Shown here in pieces: positions 1-9,701 of a DNA stretch of 64,000 bases. The notes beneath the pieces are model-generated. The model was not told where the DNA came from. It was given only the letters and a program-made list of their open reading frames with translations, and did no database searches. Location: assembly GCA_032358165.1 (NCBI GenBank), contig JAALGY010000054.1, positions 2,046,001 through 2,110,000 of the forward strand, written 5' to 3'. This DNA comes from Diplosphaera chodatii (Eukaryota > Chlorophyta > Trebouxiophyceae > Prasiolales > Stichococcaceae). The position numbers were made by a program, and so were the translations under genes. Numbering within the stretch: position 1 is the stretch's first letter; each line of letters starts with the position of its first letter.

Positions 1-802
1 AAGATTACGCAAGCCACCCAGAAAAGCTTGTCCCAGAACAACACCGGAATGCCATTGCCTGCGATGCACAAGGCGCTGTGTGCAGTCCAGGCGATGTATT
101 CGTTGTGATGATCGCAGCGGATCGCGCGCGCGCAGGGTGACTTTGAAACGGAACCAACTTGGCTTTTGGTTGTCCGGGGCAGACTCCCGCGATGCGGAGC
201 CTCTTCAGGCTGCCTGACCGTCGTAGGTGCGCTGCTCATGACCTGCTGCATCATTGCGCGCCGTTGCGCATGCCCCGGCCCTGCAGCAGGCGCAGGCAGC
301 TTCCGGAAAGCAGTCGTCCTGCAGTTGGGGTTGGCTTGGGTGCAAGATTGTGGGCCTCAAAGCGGCCATGCGCGGGCTGGTTTGATTTGTGGCATGTTGT
401 TGAAGGTTTAAGACCGCCTCGCGATGCGCTGTGGCCCGGACACGCCTGTTGTCACTGACTGGCACCTGCCCTGTGAGCATGCAGGGACGGACCGGACAGC
501 CTGCCGAAGGTGGATCAGGCAGCGCTGAGGCAGCAAGGTGAGGATATCAAACAAGAAAGCGCAAGCCTTGCGGGGCGCGCTGCATGCGCTGCAGCAGCAT
601 AGTGCAGGTTGTGCTGACATGGGGATGCCAGGCACTCAGCACAACGGTGTGTCTGATCCAGCCGCTGATGTACTGCTGCAGTCATCGACGGGGTTCCTGC
701 ATGCATTGGAGAGCCGGACGTGGACTTGGAGGGCGTGGCACAGCTGAGTTGCTTTACCAGGTGCGCCGCTGTTTTTGGTGCATGCTGACATGAGAGGATC
801 GC
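1..802. other. Unassigned 5' stretch, possible upstream exons
   Basis: No protein family is recognisable here. An exon-like piece at about 493-540 lies between an AG acceptor and a GTGAGG donor; one frame reads DGPDSLPKVDQAALRQQ. A second open stretch lies at about 665-745. Either could be an upstream coding or UTR exon of the RBR gene that follows, or the end of a gene to the left. I could not join them in phase with confidence. Confidence 0.3.
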
Positions 803-3193
803 ATGGCGATCCTGCCAAATGCTCCACCACATAGAAACAACTTCAGCATCACGCATAGCAAGCTGCAAATGTCTTCGCGCTCCTGCAGGGAAGGCTTTGC
901 GCTCCTGTTGGGCACGTTTCCCAGTCAGCCACCCCCTGCACTGCGCGCTTTGCTGCAGCAGAGGCAGGCAACTGGCACAGACGGGTCTGGCGATATCCAC
1001 AAGAGGCTGTACTCGGTGTGCACCGCAGTGCAAGATCTGGCCAGCTCAGATTTGTTCAGGTACGTCCCATTGATGACGTGAGGCATGACCAAAGCTCAAC
1101 CTTATGCGTGTACCTGTCACCACAGTGTCTGCATGCATCGCACACATGTAGTCAGTCGCAGCTCGGAATATTGATTGATGAGCACACCTGCCACAGGGAA
1201 AGGCTGGCGGCAGCATATGTCGCAAGCGATGGGCTGCCTCCAAACCAGCTGCCGTCAGTTGCGCAGTACCTGAATCGTTTGGCAGCCGCAGCCGCAGCTG
1301 ATGCCATCTTCGTCTTGCCTGGCACAGCTCCCAAGCGGATTGCAAGCACCACAGACACGCCGAGCCAGGGAGTGCGCAGCGCAACCGGCGGCAGCATGGG
1401 CAGCGGCCTGGCGATCAGCGCAGCAGGCAGCAATGAGGACGGTGGCATCTGCGAGCTGTGCGGGGATGCCACCCCGCAGCACAGCCTGGCCGCCTGCAGC
1501 CGCGGGCATGCCGTCTGCACACTCTGCCTGCGCCAGTACATCTGCTACACCCATGGGCTGCAGGTGGGCGCGCTTGCTCCTGCAGGTTCGTGACTTATTC
1601 TCTTCCTTTAACATTGCTCGACCCTCAGGACTCATCAACATTATGTGCATGCAACGACAGGCGGGCCTTGATTCGCTGAAGTGCCTCGCATTCGCTGCCG
1701 ACAGCCTCGGACCTGACGACGCCTTCTCAGCAACAGAGCACAGGTGGCACTGGCACTTGAAGAAGCGGCATGAGCCTGGTGTCTGCACCAGCATGCACTG
1801 CCGTGAGGAACATGTAAGCCAATATGAGCAATGCGCACACCGCAAGGAGTGCTTCCGCAGTGCTACGACTAGGCCGAACCTCTCGCTTTGACATGCTGTA
1901 GGTGCCCTGGCACATATGCGCACAGCCACCTGGCGGCAGCGCTGCGTCCGACAGAGCTGCTGCAGATCAGCCTGGCAGACGCACGGCGCGAGGCCCGTGT
2001 CGCAGCCGCTCGTGCGGTGCCCTTTGGGTGAGCGTTGCTGCCAGGCGTGCACAGCATGGGTGCAGGTCCAGTTCACGCTCCGCACCAGTGGTCGGCACCA
2101 GTGGTGCTGCTCATGCCGAACAGGTGCACGGCGTGCGGGCACAAAGGGAGCATTCCCGTGACTGACATCCGCAACGCAGTTGCCACCACTGTGCGGGCGC
2201 GTCGCATGACGGGCTGTGGGCTGCGCCGCCGCTGGGTCGCGGTGCGTAGCTCCCTGCTGTGCACTGCATCAGCACGCCCTTGAATCGTCGGCTTGTACGC
2301 CAACGCCTGCAAGTGTGCGCTTGAGGTGCTGCGCCTTGCACACTTGCAAGACATTGAGCATATTAGCCAAGGGTCACTTCATGTGCATGCAGATCGGTGT
2401 GAAGCAGCTGCCGTGCCCAGGCGCCAGCTGCAAGGCGCGCTACTGCCCGCGCTGCGGCGGCGCTGAGCACAAAGGGACCCTGTGCAGCCCCGACACCCAG
2501 GTTCGTCAGGTGGCTTCGTGCAACCGGAATCCATATGCCTCAGTGATATGCGCACGTCGATTGTAAATGACGCCGTGCACGCAGCAGCGCAGCTTGCCAT
2601 CGAGGCTCTTCCACTGTGATACGTGCTTGCTAGAGTGTAAGCCAGAGACCTTGCATACGAACGACGCAGTCACACGATGTCACTCACGCTGCATGTGTGG
2701 GGGCAAGTGCAGGACGCGAAGCTGATGGAGTGGGCGGCGAAGAAGAAGAAGGCGGTGCAGGCCTGCCCGCAGTGCTATAGGCTGATCGAGAAGGGCGGCG
2801 GCTGCAAGTGCGTCGCCAGCTGCACCGGGCTTCACATAGTACACCTGCTGACCACCACCAGCTGACTGGGCTCTGCAGAGTTCATGCAAATGCCACTGCA
2901 TGCTGTTAACTGGATGTTGGTGCGCTTGCTGGGTGCAGGTACATGCAATGCCCCAAAAACCTGGGTGGCTGTGGTCACGAGTTCTGCTGGCTGTGCCGGT
3001 GCGCCACGATGCTTTCCAATGTTGGCAGCAGTCTGTAGATGCGACTGAAAGGTTACGGCGGCCATGCTCATCACCTCACCATGCACACACCCAGGGCAGC
3101 TTCACAGCGGCATCTGCATGCTGTTGCAGGGAGCCCTACCTGGGGCTGCACGCCTGCGGCAAGCCGCCAGCTGACTTCGAGGAGGTGTCGTAG
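803..3193 (+). CDS. RBR-type (RING-between-RING) E3 ubiquitin ligase
   Basis: Probable RBR ubiquitin ligase; this family passes ubiquitin from an E2 to a RING2 cysteine and then to substrate. Phase-consistent exons: 803-1059, 1152-1563, 1661-1743, 1902-2027, 2124-2241, 2393-2500, 2713-2807, 2939-2998, 3130-3193, giving about 440 residues. Exon 2 carries a RING1-like CELCGD and CSRGHAVCTLC. The middle has CTACGHKG and CPGASCKARYCPRCGG, as expected of an IBR. RING2 reads CPQCYRLIEKGGGCKYMQC and continues to GHEFCWLC. The Cys of GGGCKYM sits where parkin-type ligases have the catalytic Cys. The N-terminal 220 residues are unrecognised and the start at 803 is provisional. RING1 spacing is irregular, so assignment of its last two ligands is uncertain. 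The ligase class is fairly sure; the subfamily is not. Confidence 0.72.
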
Positions 3194-3413
3194 GGCACTG
3201 TAGTGTGTACAAGGCTGTAGCATATATACGAGTGCCCGTCACGGCGCTGGCAAGATGCAGGATGTGTGGTTGCAGCGATGCAATCTTGGGAACCGATTGA
3301 TCTGGAAAGATCTGCAGCGGCTGACAGCAGCAGCGATGCTTCTGGACTTGTACATACATGTGTTCAGCGTTTGTCAGGAGGACTTGCACACAATTGTATC
3401 ATTGGTTGTGACT

Positions 3414-3418
3414 TGTAA
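3414..3418 (+). terminator. Candidate TGTAA polyadenylation signal
   Basis: TGTAA lies 221 bases after the stop of the RBR gene, in the short gap before the aminopeptidase gene. TGTAA is the usual chlorophyte poly(A) signal. No cDNA is available, so use of this site is inferred. Confidence 0.35.
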
Positions 3419-3503
3419 GGTGCGCAGGTGGCTTGGCTTGGTCTGCCTTGGTCTCCCACAGTCATGTTCACTCCAGGGCAGGGGGTGCTCAGCTGGTCTC
3501 ACG

Positions 3504-6500
3504 ATGGTCCCGTTGGCAAGCATTTCCGAGGTTTATAGCCCGATGTTAGCCACGCGGTATGCCCTACGGTCCTCAGCACTGTGCGTTCAAAGACTGTGTC
3601 GGGCTCAGCTGAGCAACCGCTGTCTGGCTGCCACCGTGCCACATTGCACACCGCTGCGCCATCCTGCATGGAGACCTGATGTGGCACCTGCAGGCAGTGT
3701 CAGCAACCTCAAACGCAACACTGGCATCTCCTGTGCTGCTGAAATGACGATTCCCGCGGAAGGCAGCAGGCTTGAGCACTCGTCCTACGCCAATGCGCGC
3801 TCCATCAGGGTCGTGCATAACGACTTCGATCTGGACGTGTCTTTCGAGTTGAAGACCATCAGCGGAGCAGCAACGGTGACAGAGGCTGCTCAATCTGTTG
3901 GAATGATCCGCCTGAATGTCACGATGCTGTGCTGTGAATGCACTACTTGGATTCGACCTGCCCGCAGATCACCCTGAAAGCCCTGGACGACAACGTCAGC
4001 AGCGTGGTGCTGGACACGCGTGACCTGAAGATCGATGAGATCACCTCCGAGGATGGATCCCATCTGCAGCATCACATGGGCGAGCATAGCGATGTAGGTT
4101 CAGCGACAAAATGTTGGGTACACCCCGGTTGATCTGCGCATGGCAGCCAGTACCATTTTACACCAGAATGATTGACATTTCATACCGTAGGCACTTGGCG
4201 CAGCATTGACGATCGAGTTGCCACATCCGCTTGCCAAGGATGCAACACTGCGCATCAACATCAAGTGAGCAGCTGCCGAGAGTGAGCCATGTCACCACAA
4301 GGCATGGTGATCTTGTCGAATGCTGAGCACAGCAGGCAAGATGAGGTGATGTCTCCCTGCAGGTGGGAGACATCGCCAGGCGCAACAGCGCTGCAGTTCC
4401 TAGACCCAGCGCAGACTGCGGGCGGGAAGCATCCCTACCTCTTCAGGTGCAAACACCCACTGCATGCACGCACGTGCAGGCAGACTGCGAGCAGCACGAG
4501 GGACCGAAGTTGACAAAGCACTTTGCTGTCTGCGTGCAGCCAGTGCCAGGCAATCCATGCACGGTCCTTCGTGCCATGCCAGGTATGATGCAGTGTCATG
4601 CCTGTCACCTTGCACCATGCCCTGTAGTGCACGAAGGACACCTGCAGGATGGGAGGCAGACGGTGAATTGTACCGTCACCCGAGCCTGCTTGACATGCCA
4701 GGACACGCCAGCAGTCAAGTCGACGTACACGGCCCGGGTCCGGGTGCCTGCACAGCTGACAGCGCTCATGTCGGCGGTGCCCGTCGGCGAGCCGCAGCAA
4801 TCCGGCGGTGTGAGGGAGTTCAGGTTCGAACAGAAGGTGCGGCCACTGACCACCGCCACAGCTGTCAATGGGTGCTGCTCCCCATACGCACTCGACTGCA
4901 GTGGCATGTTTGCCCGCGGCGGTTGGTTGCAGTGGTACAGAGTATTCCACAGCGACTGGTTGGGCTCATGGTGGTTTGCGCTGATGTGCAGGTGCCCATC
5001 CCCTCGTACCTGCTGGCAATCGCGGTGGGTGATCTGGATGAGCGGCGCATCGGGCCGCTGTCCCGCGTCTGGAGCGAGCCCAGCGTGGTGGACGCCGCGG
5101 CGTATGAGTTCCAGAACACACACCGCTACCTGCAGACAGGTTGGCGCAGCGGTCGCTGGCTTGGAGAGACACATCCGTGTCTGCAAGACTGCGTGCAGAA
5201 CACCTACAGCTTGCCAGCTACCCATGCCAAAGTATCCCACTGCCAATAGCATGTCAGTCGCACTACTGCTGGCTGCAGCTATCGAGCTGGCGGGAGACTA
5301 TGTGTGGGGAGAGTACAACCTGCTGGTGCTGCCACCCAGCTTCCCGTACGGAGGTGCTTCAGCAGCTTTGCTGCTTTGCTGGCACCATTGCCTGGCTTGA
5401 GGGTGATTGATCTTGCTCTTGATGTTCATATCCTACTTCCCAGCTTGTGCTGCATTTTGCCTGCAGGCATGGAGAACCCCGTTATAACTTTCGTAACACC
5501 AACACTGTTGGCGGGAGATCGCAGCCTAGACCGAGTCATCTGCCATGAGGTATGATTTTCGAGGTTATCATGTGTGAGTGTTCGCATAAAATGAAAGCTG
5601 TTGGGGCTGCTGCTCCATGTATAGGGCTGTGCTTGACTCACGGACAGAGGACAGCAGGACCGTCTGAGTAGCAGCCAGCCTTGTTGACATGGTGGCTTGT
5701 CTGGTGCAGATTGCACACTCATGGACCGGTAATCTGGTGTCGTGTGCCTCGTGGGAGGACTTCTGGCTCAACGAAGGTAAGAGTTGCACACTGTCAAACC
5801 CTACACTCTGCCGACCTCACGCACCTTGCTCGTGTGTGGCACTTCGACCCGTGGCACTGCTGTGTCCTCGCAAACCCGAGTATGACACGGGCGTGACCGG
5901 TGTGCGCTGCGTCTCGCAAGGGTGGACCATGTTTCTCGAACGCAAGACCATTGGCCGCATTGAGGGCAAGGCCGCCTTCTACTTTGGCGCCTCGCAGGGC
6001 GCAACAGCGTTAGCGGATGCAGTGAGCGGCCCTTCCGTTGCATGTGCCACACGTTGCCTGGCACACTAGACATAAATAAACAGACTTCGTCGGACATTGG
6101 GTCAGATGCTCATGGCAGGGTTTGGCACCTTCCACTATGGTCCAAACAATGTTTGCGGAGAAGTGGCCTTGGCATGCAGGTGAAGACTATAGGCGCTGAT
6201 CACCCCTACACACGGCTGGTCCCAGACCTGTCCAATGGAGGAGACCCCGATGACGCCTTCTCACGCATTCCATACGAGTGCGCAGGGCGGCTGGGTTGAT
6301 AAACATGACTAGTCTTACAGCACCAGATGGTCCGTGGGCAATGCATGTGCTCTGCACACGGCAGTTCTCAATGTGCGCAACCTGATGGTTGCTTCAGGGT
6401 GTGCATGCAGGAAGGGCTTCTACTTCCTTTACTATCTGCAGACCGTGGCAGGGGGCGACGAGCCTTTTGAGGCATTCATGCGGGATTACCTGAGGACATT

Positions 6501-8074
6501 TGCGCATGGGAATGTCGACAGCGACACCTTCAAGCAATACTATATGGACTACTTCAAGGTGCTCCAGCCTGCTACCTACACTCACCATCTGCTTGTGTTG
6601 CTCAGATGCACACAGCTCTGTCCATATGTTGCATCATATGTTATGGATATGTGGTACGGGCAAGGCAGAGCAATGGGGCGATACTTTCTGCAGGACGTGC
6701 CAGCCACAAAAGACATCGACTGGGACACTTGGTACTACAAACCTGGTGCGCAAGCCACTCAGAGCACTGACCTCTACAGGGCAGCCAGCGCCCAGGTCCG
6801 CCTTGACACCGGTGTCAGGCTCTTCACCTAACCCATGCACATGGCGCTGCACACCTCCGCTGCAGGCATGCCGCCGGTGAAGAACGAGTACGACTCCAGC
6901 TTGGGCCAGGCAGCAGAGGACCTGGCCCGCAGGTCCGCCTGTCGGTACTTCCTTGCAACGACTCTGACACCTTCGCCAGATCGTGCTTGTGCACAAACAC
7001 ACAGGACATCATCAGCTCGCGGGGAGTGTGAGATTGCAAGAGGTCGTCCTGCACCGTCGCAGGTGGCACACATGCGATGTCATGGCCATCGGCAGCAATG
7101 GCCCGCCCGACGCCTCCGCTGCTGACATCGAGGGCTGGGGCGCCGAGCAAGTCTGCTTCTTCCTGGTGAGCCACTTGGGCAGGGGACTTTTGCTTCGGAT
7201 GCTGTGATGCTGCACGCTGTGCATTGTGTCGGGTGTGCTGGACGCACTGGTAAACTGCGCACATTCACAGTTTTGCACCGGAAGCGAGTTTGCTTTGCAC
7301 GCACAAAACACATACATCATGCTTGCAGGACAAGCTGCTGGAGTTCCGGGCGATGCAGCCGATGCACCCGAAGACAACACGCGCAATGGCGGCGGTGTAC
7401 GGCTTCGACGCCTCCAAGAACGCGGAGATTCGCGGCAGCTGGTACCGCCTCTGCCTGCAAGCAGGTCAGCCATGTGGTATCATGGCGCTGTTGCCGTTGA
7501 CACAGAAAAGGTTGCAGTTCTGGAAAAGACCACGATGCACAGCATCGGGTAGCTGCCCATGGCAGTCGCAGCTGGAGTCGTGCCTGGTGCACAGGAAGCC
7601 CTGCGCATGTGTGCAGACCGCAGGCTGCTGTGATGTTGATGGGCTGTGATGCACTCTGCTGCAGGCGACACGGCGGTGCACGACCAGACCGTCGCGTTCC
7701 TCAAAGAGCAGGGGCGCATGAAGTACCTGCGGCCGCTGTACAAAGCGCTGGACGGCAGCGGCGCCCAGGGCGCCATGCTCGCGCGAGTGAGCCCTGTCAG
7801 AAAGAGCACGAAGCGTCAGTAGGACATGTTGTGCTGCAGTCACACCCTTTGCCGGGCTGCCGCGGTCCAGAATGTCCATGGGCATTGAATTCTGCATGGT
7901 GGTGCCACGGCATCTGCAGCAGGAAGGCCAGCTGTCTACTGTCGGACTTCATCAGACACTCGTCATGATATCAATCAGGGTGTCGTGGGTGTTGTGCAGG
8001 ATACTTTCAACGCAACACGGGAGCACCTTCACCCAATTGCCGCAAAGATGGTGGCTGTAGATCTCCGGGTCTGA
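3504..8074 (+). CDS. LTA4H: Leukotriene A4 hydrolase / M1 aminopeptidase
   Basis: Zinc aminopeptidase of family M1, LTA4H/aminopeptidase B branch. Exons: 3504-3875, 3968-4093, 4191-4264, 4363-4446, 4540-4582, 4702-4836, 4992-5139, 5279-5353, 5467-5549, 5710-5776, 5921-6021, 6180-6277, 6411-6558, 6694-6745, 6866-6932, 7063-7165, 7329-7464, 7665-7786, 8000-8074. All junctions keep phase. The substrate loop GGMENP lies across the exon 8/9 junction. The zinc site [11 protein letters not shown] is split between exons 9 and 10, and the third ligand Glu is in FWLNEG. The C-terminal helical domain follows (residues near [11 protein letters not shown] to the end). From the inner Met at 3744 the protein is 622 residues, close to human LTA4H at 611. 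The upstream Met at 3504 adds 80 residues rich in Ser, Ala and Arg that could be an organelle transit peptide. Plant members act as peptidases; leukotriene chemistry should not be assumed. Confidence 0.93.
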
Positions 8075-8711
8075 TAGATCTCACATTTCAGCCAAGCAGT
8101 GCTTCATGGTATCGAGGTGGACGAAAGAAACCTTACGGTAGTTGTCTGGGGTGATTCCTAACAGACTGTGCCACTGTTGCGTGCAAGGTCGTCGAGTTGT
8201 CGACATCGAACTGCAAGAAGAGTGCCAAACTTGCAACCCCGGCAAAACCGCATCTTGTTGCCAGCAAGCAACCAGACCGGAAGCCCAGCCGTGTTGCAAA
8301 GGAAGGCCAACCGTGCTGTGGCGTCAAAGCCCTTTGCCCGTGCCGTGTGGTCGAACAGGAGTACACTCGTGTGTGTTGCTCTGCCAAAGCCGGCCGCTGG
8401 CTTCTGCTCCTGTCTATACAGCTGCATGGTTGGCGCCAATTGTACCATACGTCTGTCTAGCTGCGCATTGCCATGTCGCCTCATGGTGATGTCGCAGGGT
8501 CGCCACATTATCAAGTTGTTTTGGTTGGCACGCCGCCAAAGCCCTTCATGATCAGTAGCCTCAAAACTTTGGACATCCCTATATATGCTGGCCCTTTTCC
8601 CCGGTGCCTCAGTTGGCCATGCAGCTGCTCTTCCTGATCGGGCCCTGGTCCATCCCAAGCAATGGTGCCGGATTCACCGCAATGCACTGCTAGGCTGCGC
8701 CAATCCCGAGG
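8075..8711. other. Intergenic, tail-to-tail
   Basis: This gap lies between the aminopeptidase stop and the stop of the small minus-strand gene. It presumably holds both 3' UTRs. No TGTAA signal was seen on the plus strand. Overlapping open frames occur on both strands, but none has recognisable protein features. Confidence 0.4.
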
Positions 8712-9185
8712 CTACTCGCTGATCGCCTCACTGGCGAAGGAGCTGGAGCGGCTGCTGGGCGTGACCTTGTCCCGGGAAGTGCGCTTCATGGATCCTGACA
8801 TCGATTGCACCTGCGGCGTGGCGCGCCGGATGGAGGAGCGCTGCTTCTTGGGCAGCATCGGCAGGTCGCCCATCACCACGCTGTCTTCCTCCACCTCATG
8901 AGCCGGCTCCTGCTTGTCGGTGGTCATCCTTGCGATGTCTGTGCGCAGCTTGGGCTCGTGAGGGGCGTCCAGTCCATTGGTGTCTGCCAGCATCGGGGGC
9001 GCTTGGGGCGGAGTCGGCGGAGCTGGGGGGTCAGGCTCGGGCTGCTTTGGCTGCGCAACTGGCGGCGGGGGCTCCACATCAGGCTTGGCAGCAGCCGGTT
9101 CAGGCTGATGGCCATTCCCATCTGCCTGCTGCGGCTTCGTGTCGTAGGATGAAGCCGTCATCGGCTTCGAACCGGCACACCCCAT
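8712..9185 (-). CDS. Small intronless protein with N-terminal myristoylation/palmitoylation signal
   Basis: Single-exon frame of 157 residues starting MGCAGSKP. The Met-Gly-Cys start with Ser at position 6 and Lys at 7 is a textbook N-myristoylation site with a neighbouring palmitoylatable Cys, so the product is probably membrane-tethered. The same frame is open 16 codons further upstream, but the MGC Met is preferred because it gives this signal. Residues about 25-70 are Pro/Gln/Ala-rich with many PP pairs. The C-terminal third is basic and Ser-rich (RRATPQ, KRTSRDK, SSRSSS), suggesting phosphorylation. No folded domain or family is recognised. It could still be a low-complexity chance ORF, though its start and composition argue otherwise. 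Confidence 0.55.
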   Translation of the reverse strand: MGCAGSKPMTASSYDTKPQQADGNGHQPEPAAAKPDVEPPPPVAQPKQPEPDPPAPPTPPQAPPMLADTNGLDAPHEPKLRTDIARMTTDKQEPAHEVEEDSVVMGDLPMLPKKQRSSIRRATPQVQSMSGSMKRTSRDKVTPSSRSSSFASEAISE

Positions 9186-9701
9186 TGGAGTTGATTCCAA
9201 CACACGAGCTCGCAGCCAAGGGTGGACTCGCACAAGCTGCGTTGTGATGCTGGACTACTGACCCAGCTGGCAGGGCACCCCAAGGCAGCAACAACCCTGC
9301 TAGCGCTTGCAGATCCGCACTCAAACCGTCTGAGGGTCACGATCCACACTGATCTGCCAGCTGATGTACACTTGACTCCGCGACAGCGTTGGGGCGCTGC
9401 ACCCAGCTCGTGTGGCTGTATGTACGGGAGATGTGAAGCTGAGCTCGACGCTCACTGGCAGCCCGCTGCTACTTCTAACTCATATGTGGTGACACAGTGC
9501 GCAGATGTGCGAATCGCGTTCTGGCGGCAGGCCGCTGCAGCCAGTCTGACGAGTCATCATGACGGATGACGGTCGGGCCGATTCCTTCGGTTGCATCTGA
9601 GATGCTGGCCCAGTCTGACGACTTCCAGACTTCGATGCGCTCATATCTCAGTTCGGTTGCGCGATTCATGCGCGTGAAAGTAGATCTCGGTGCTTCTGAT
9701 A
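9186..9701. other. Intergenic between two minus-strand genes
   Basis: This holds the 3' UTR of the large surface-protein gene and the promoter/5' UTR of the small MGC-start gene. No clear TATA box, TGTAA signal or repeat was identified. Confidence 0.35.

Noticed and set aside
1255..2142. 295-residue minus-strand frame over the RBR gene
   Set aside because: It overlaps several well-supported plus-strand exons with zinc-ligand motifs; the sequence looks random and Cys/His-rich only because it mirrors those exons.
8158..8658. 166-residue minus-strand frame in the gap after the aminopeptidase
   Set aside because: No domain, no splice context, and it lies where 3' UTRs are expected; kept as unassigned.
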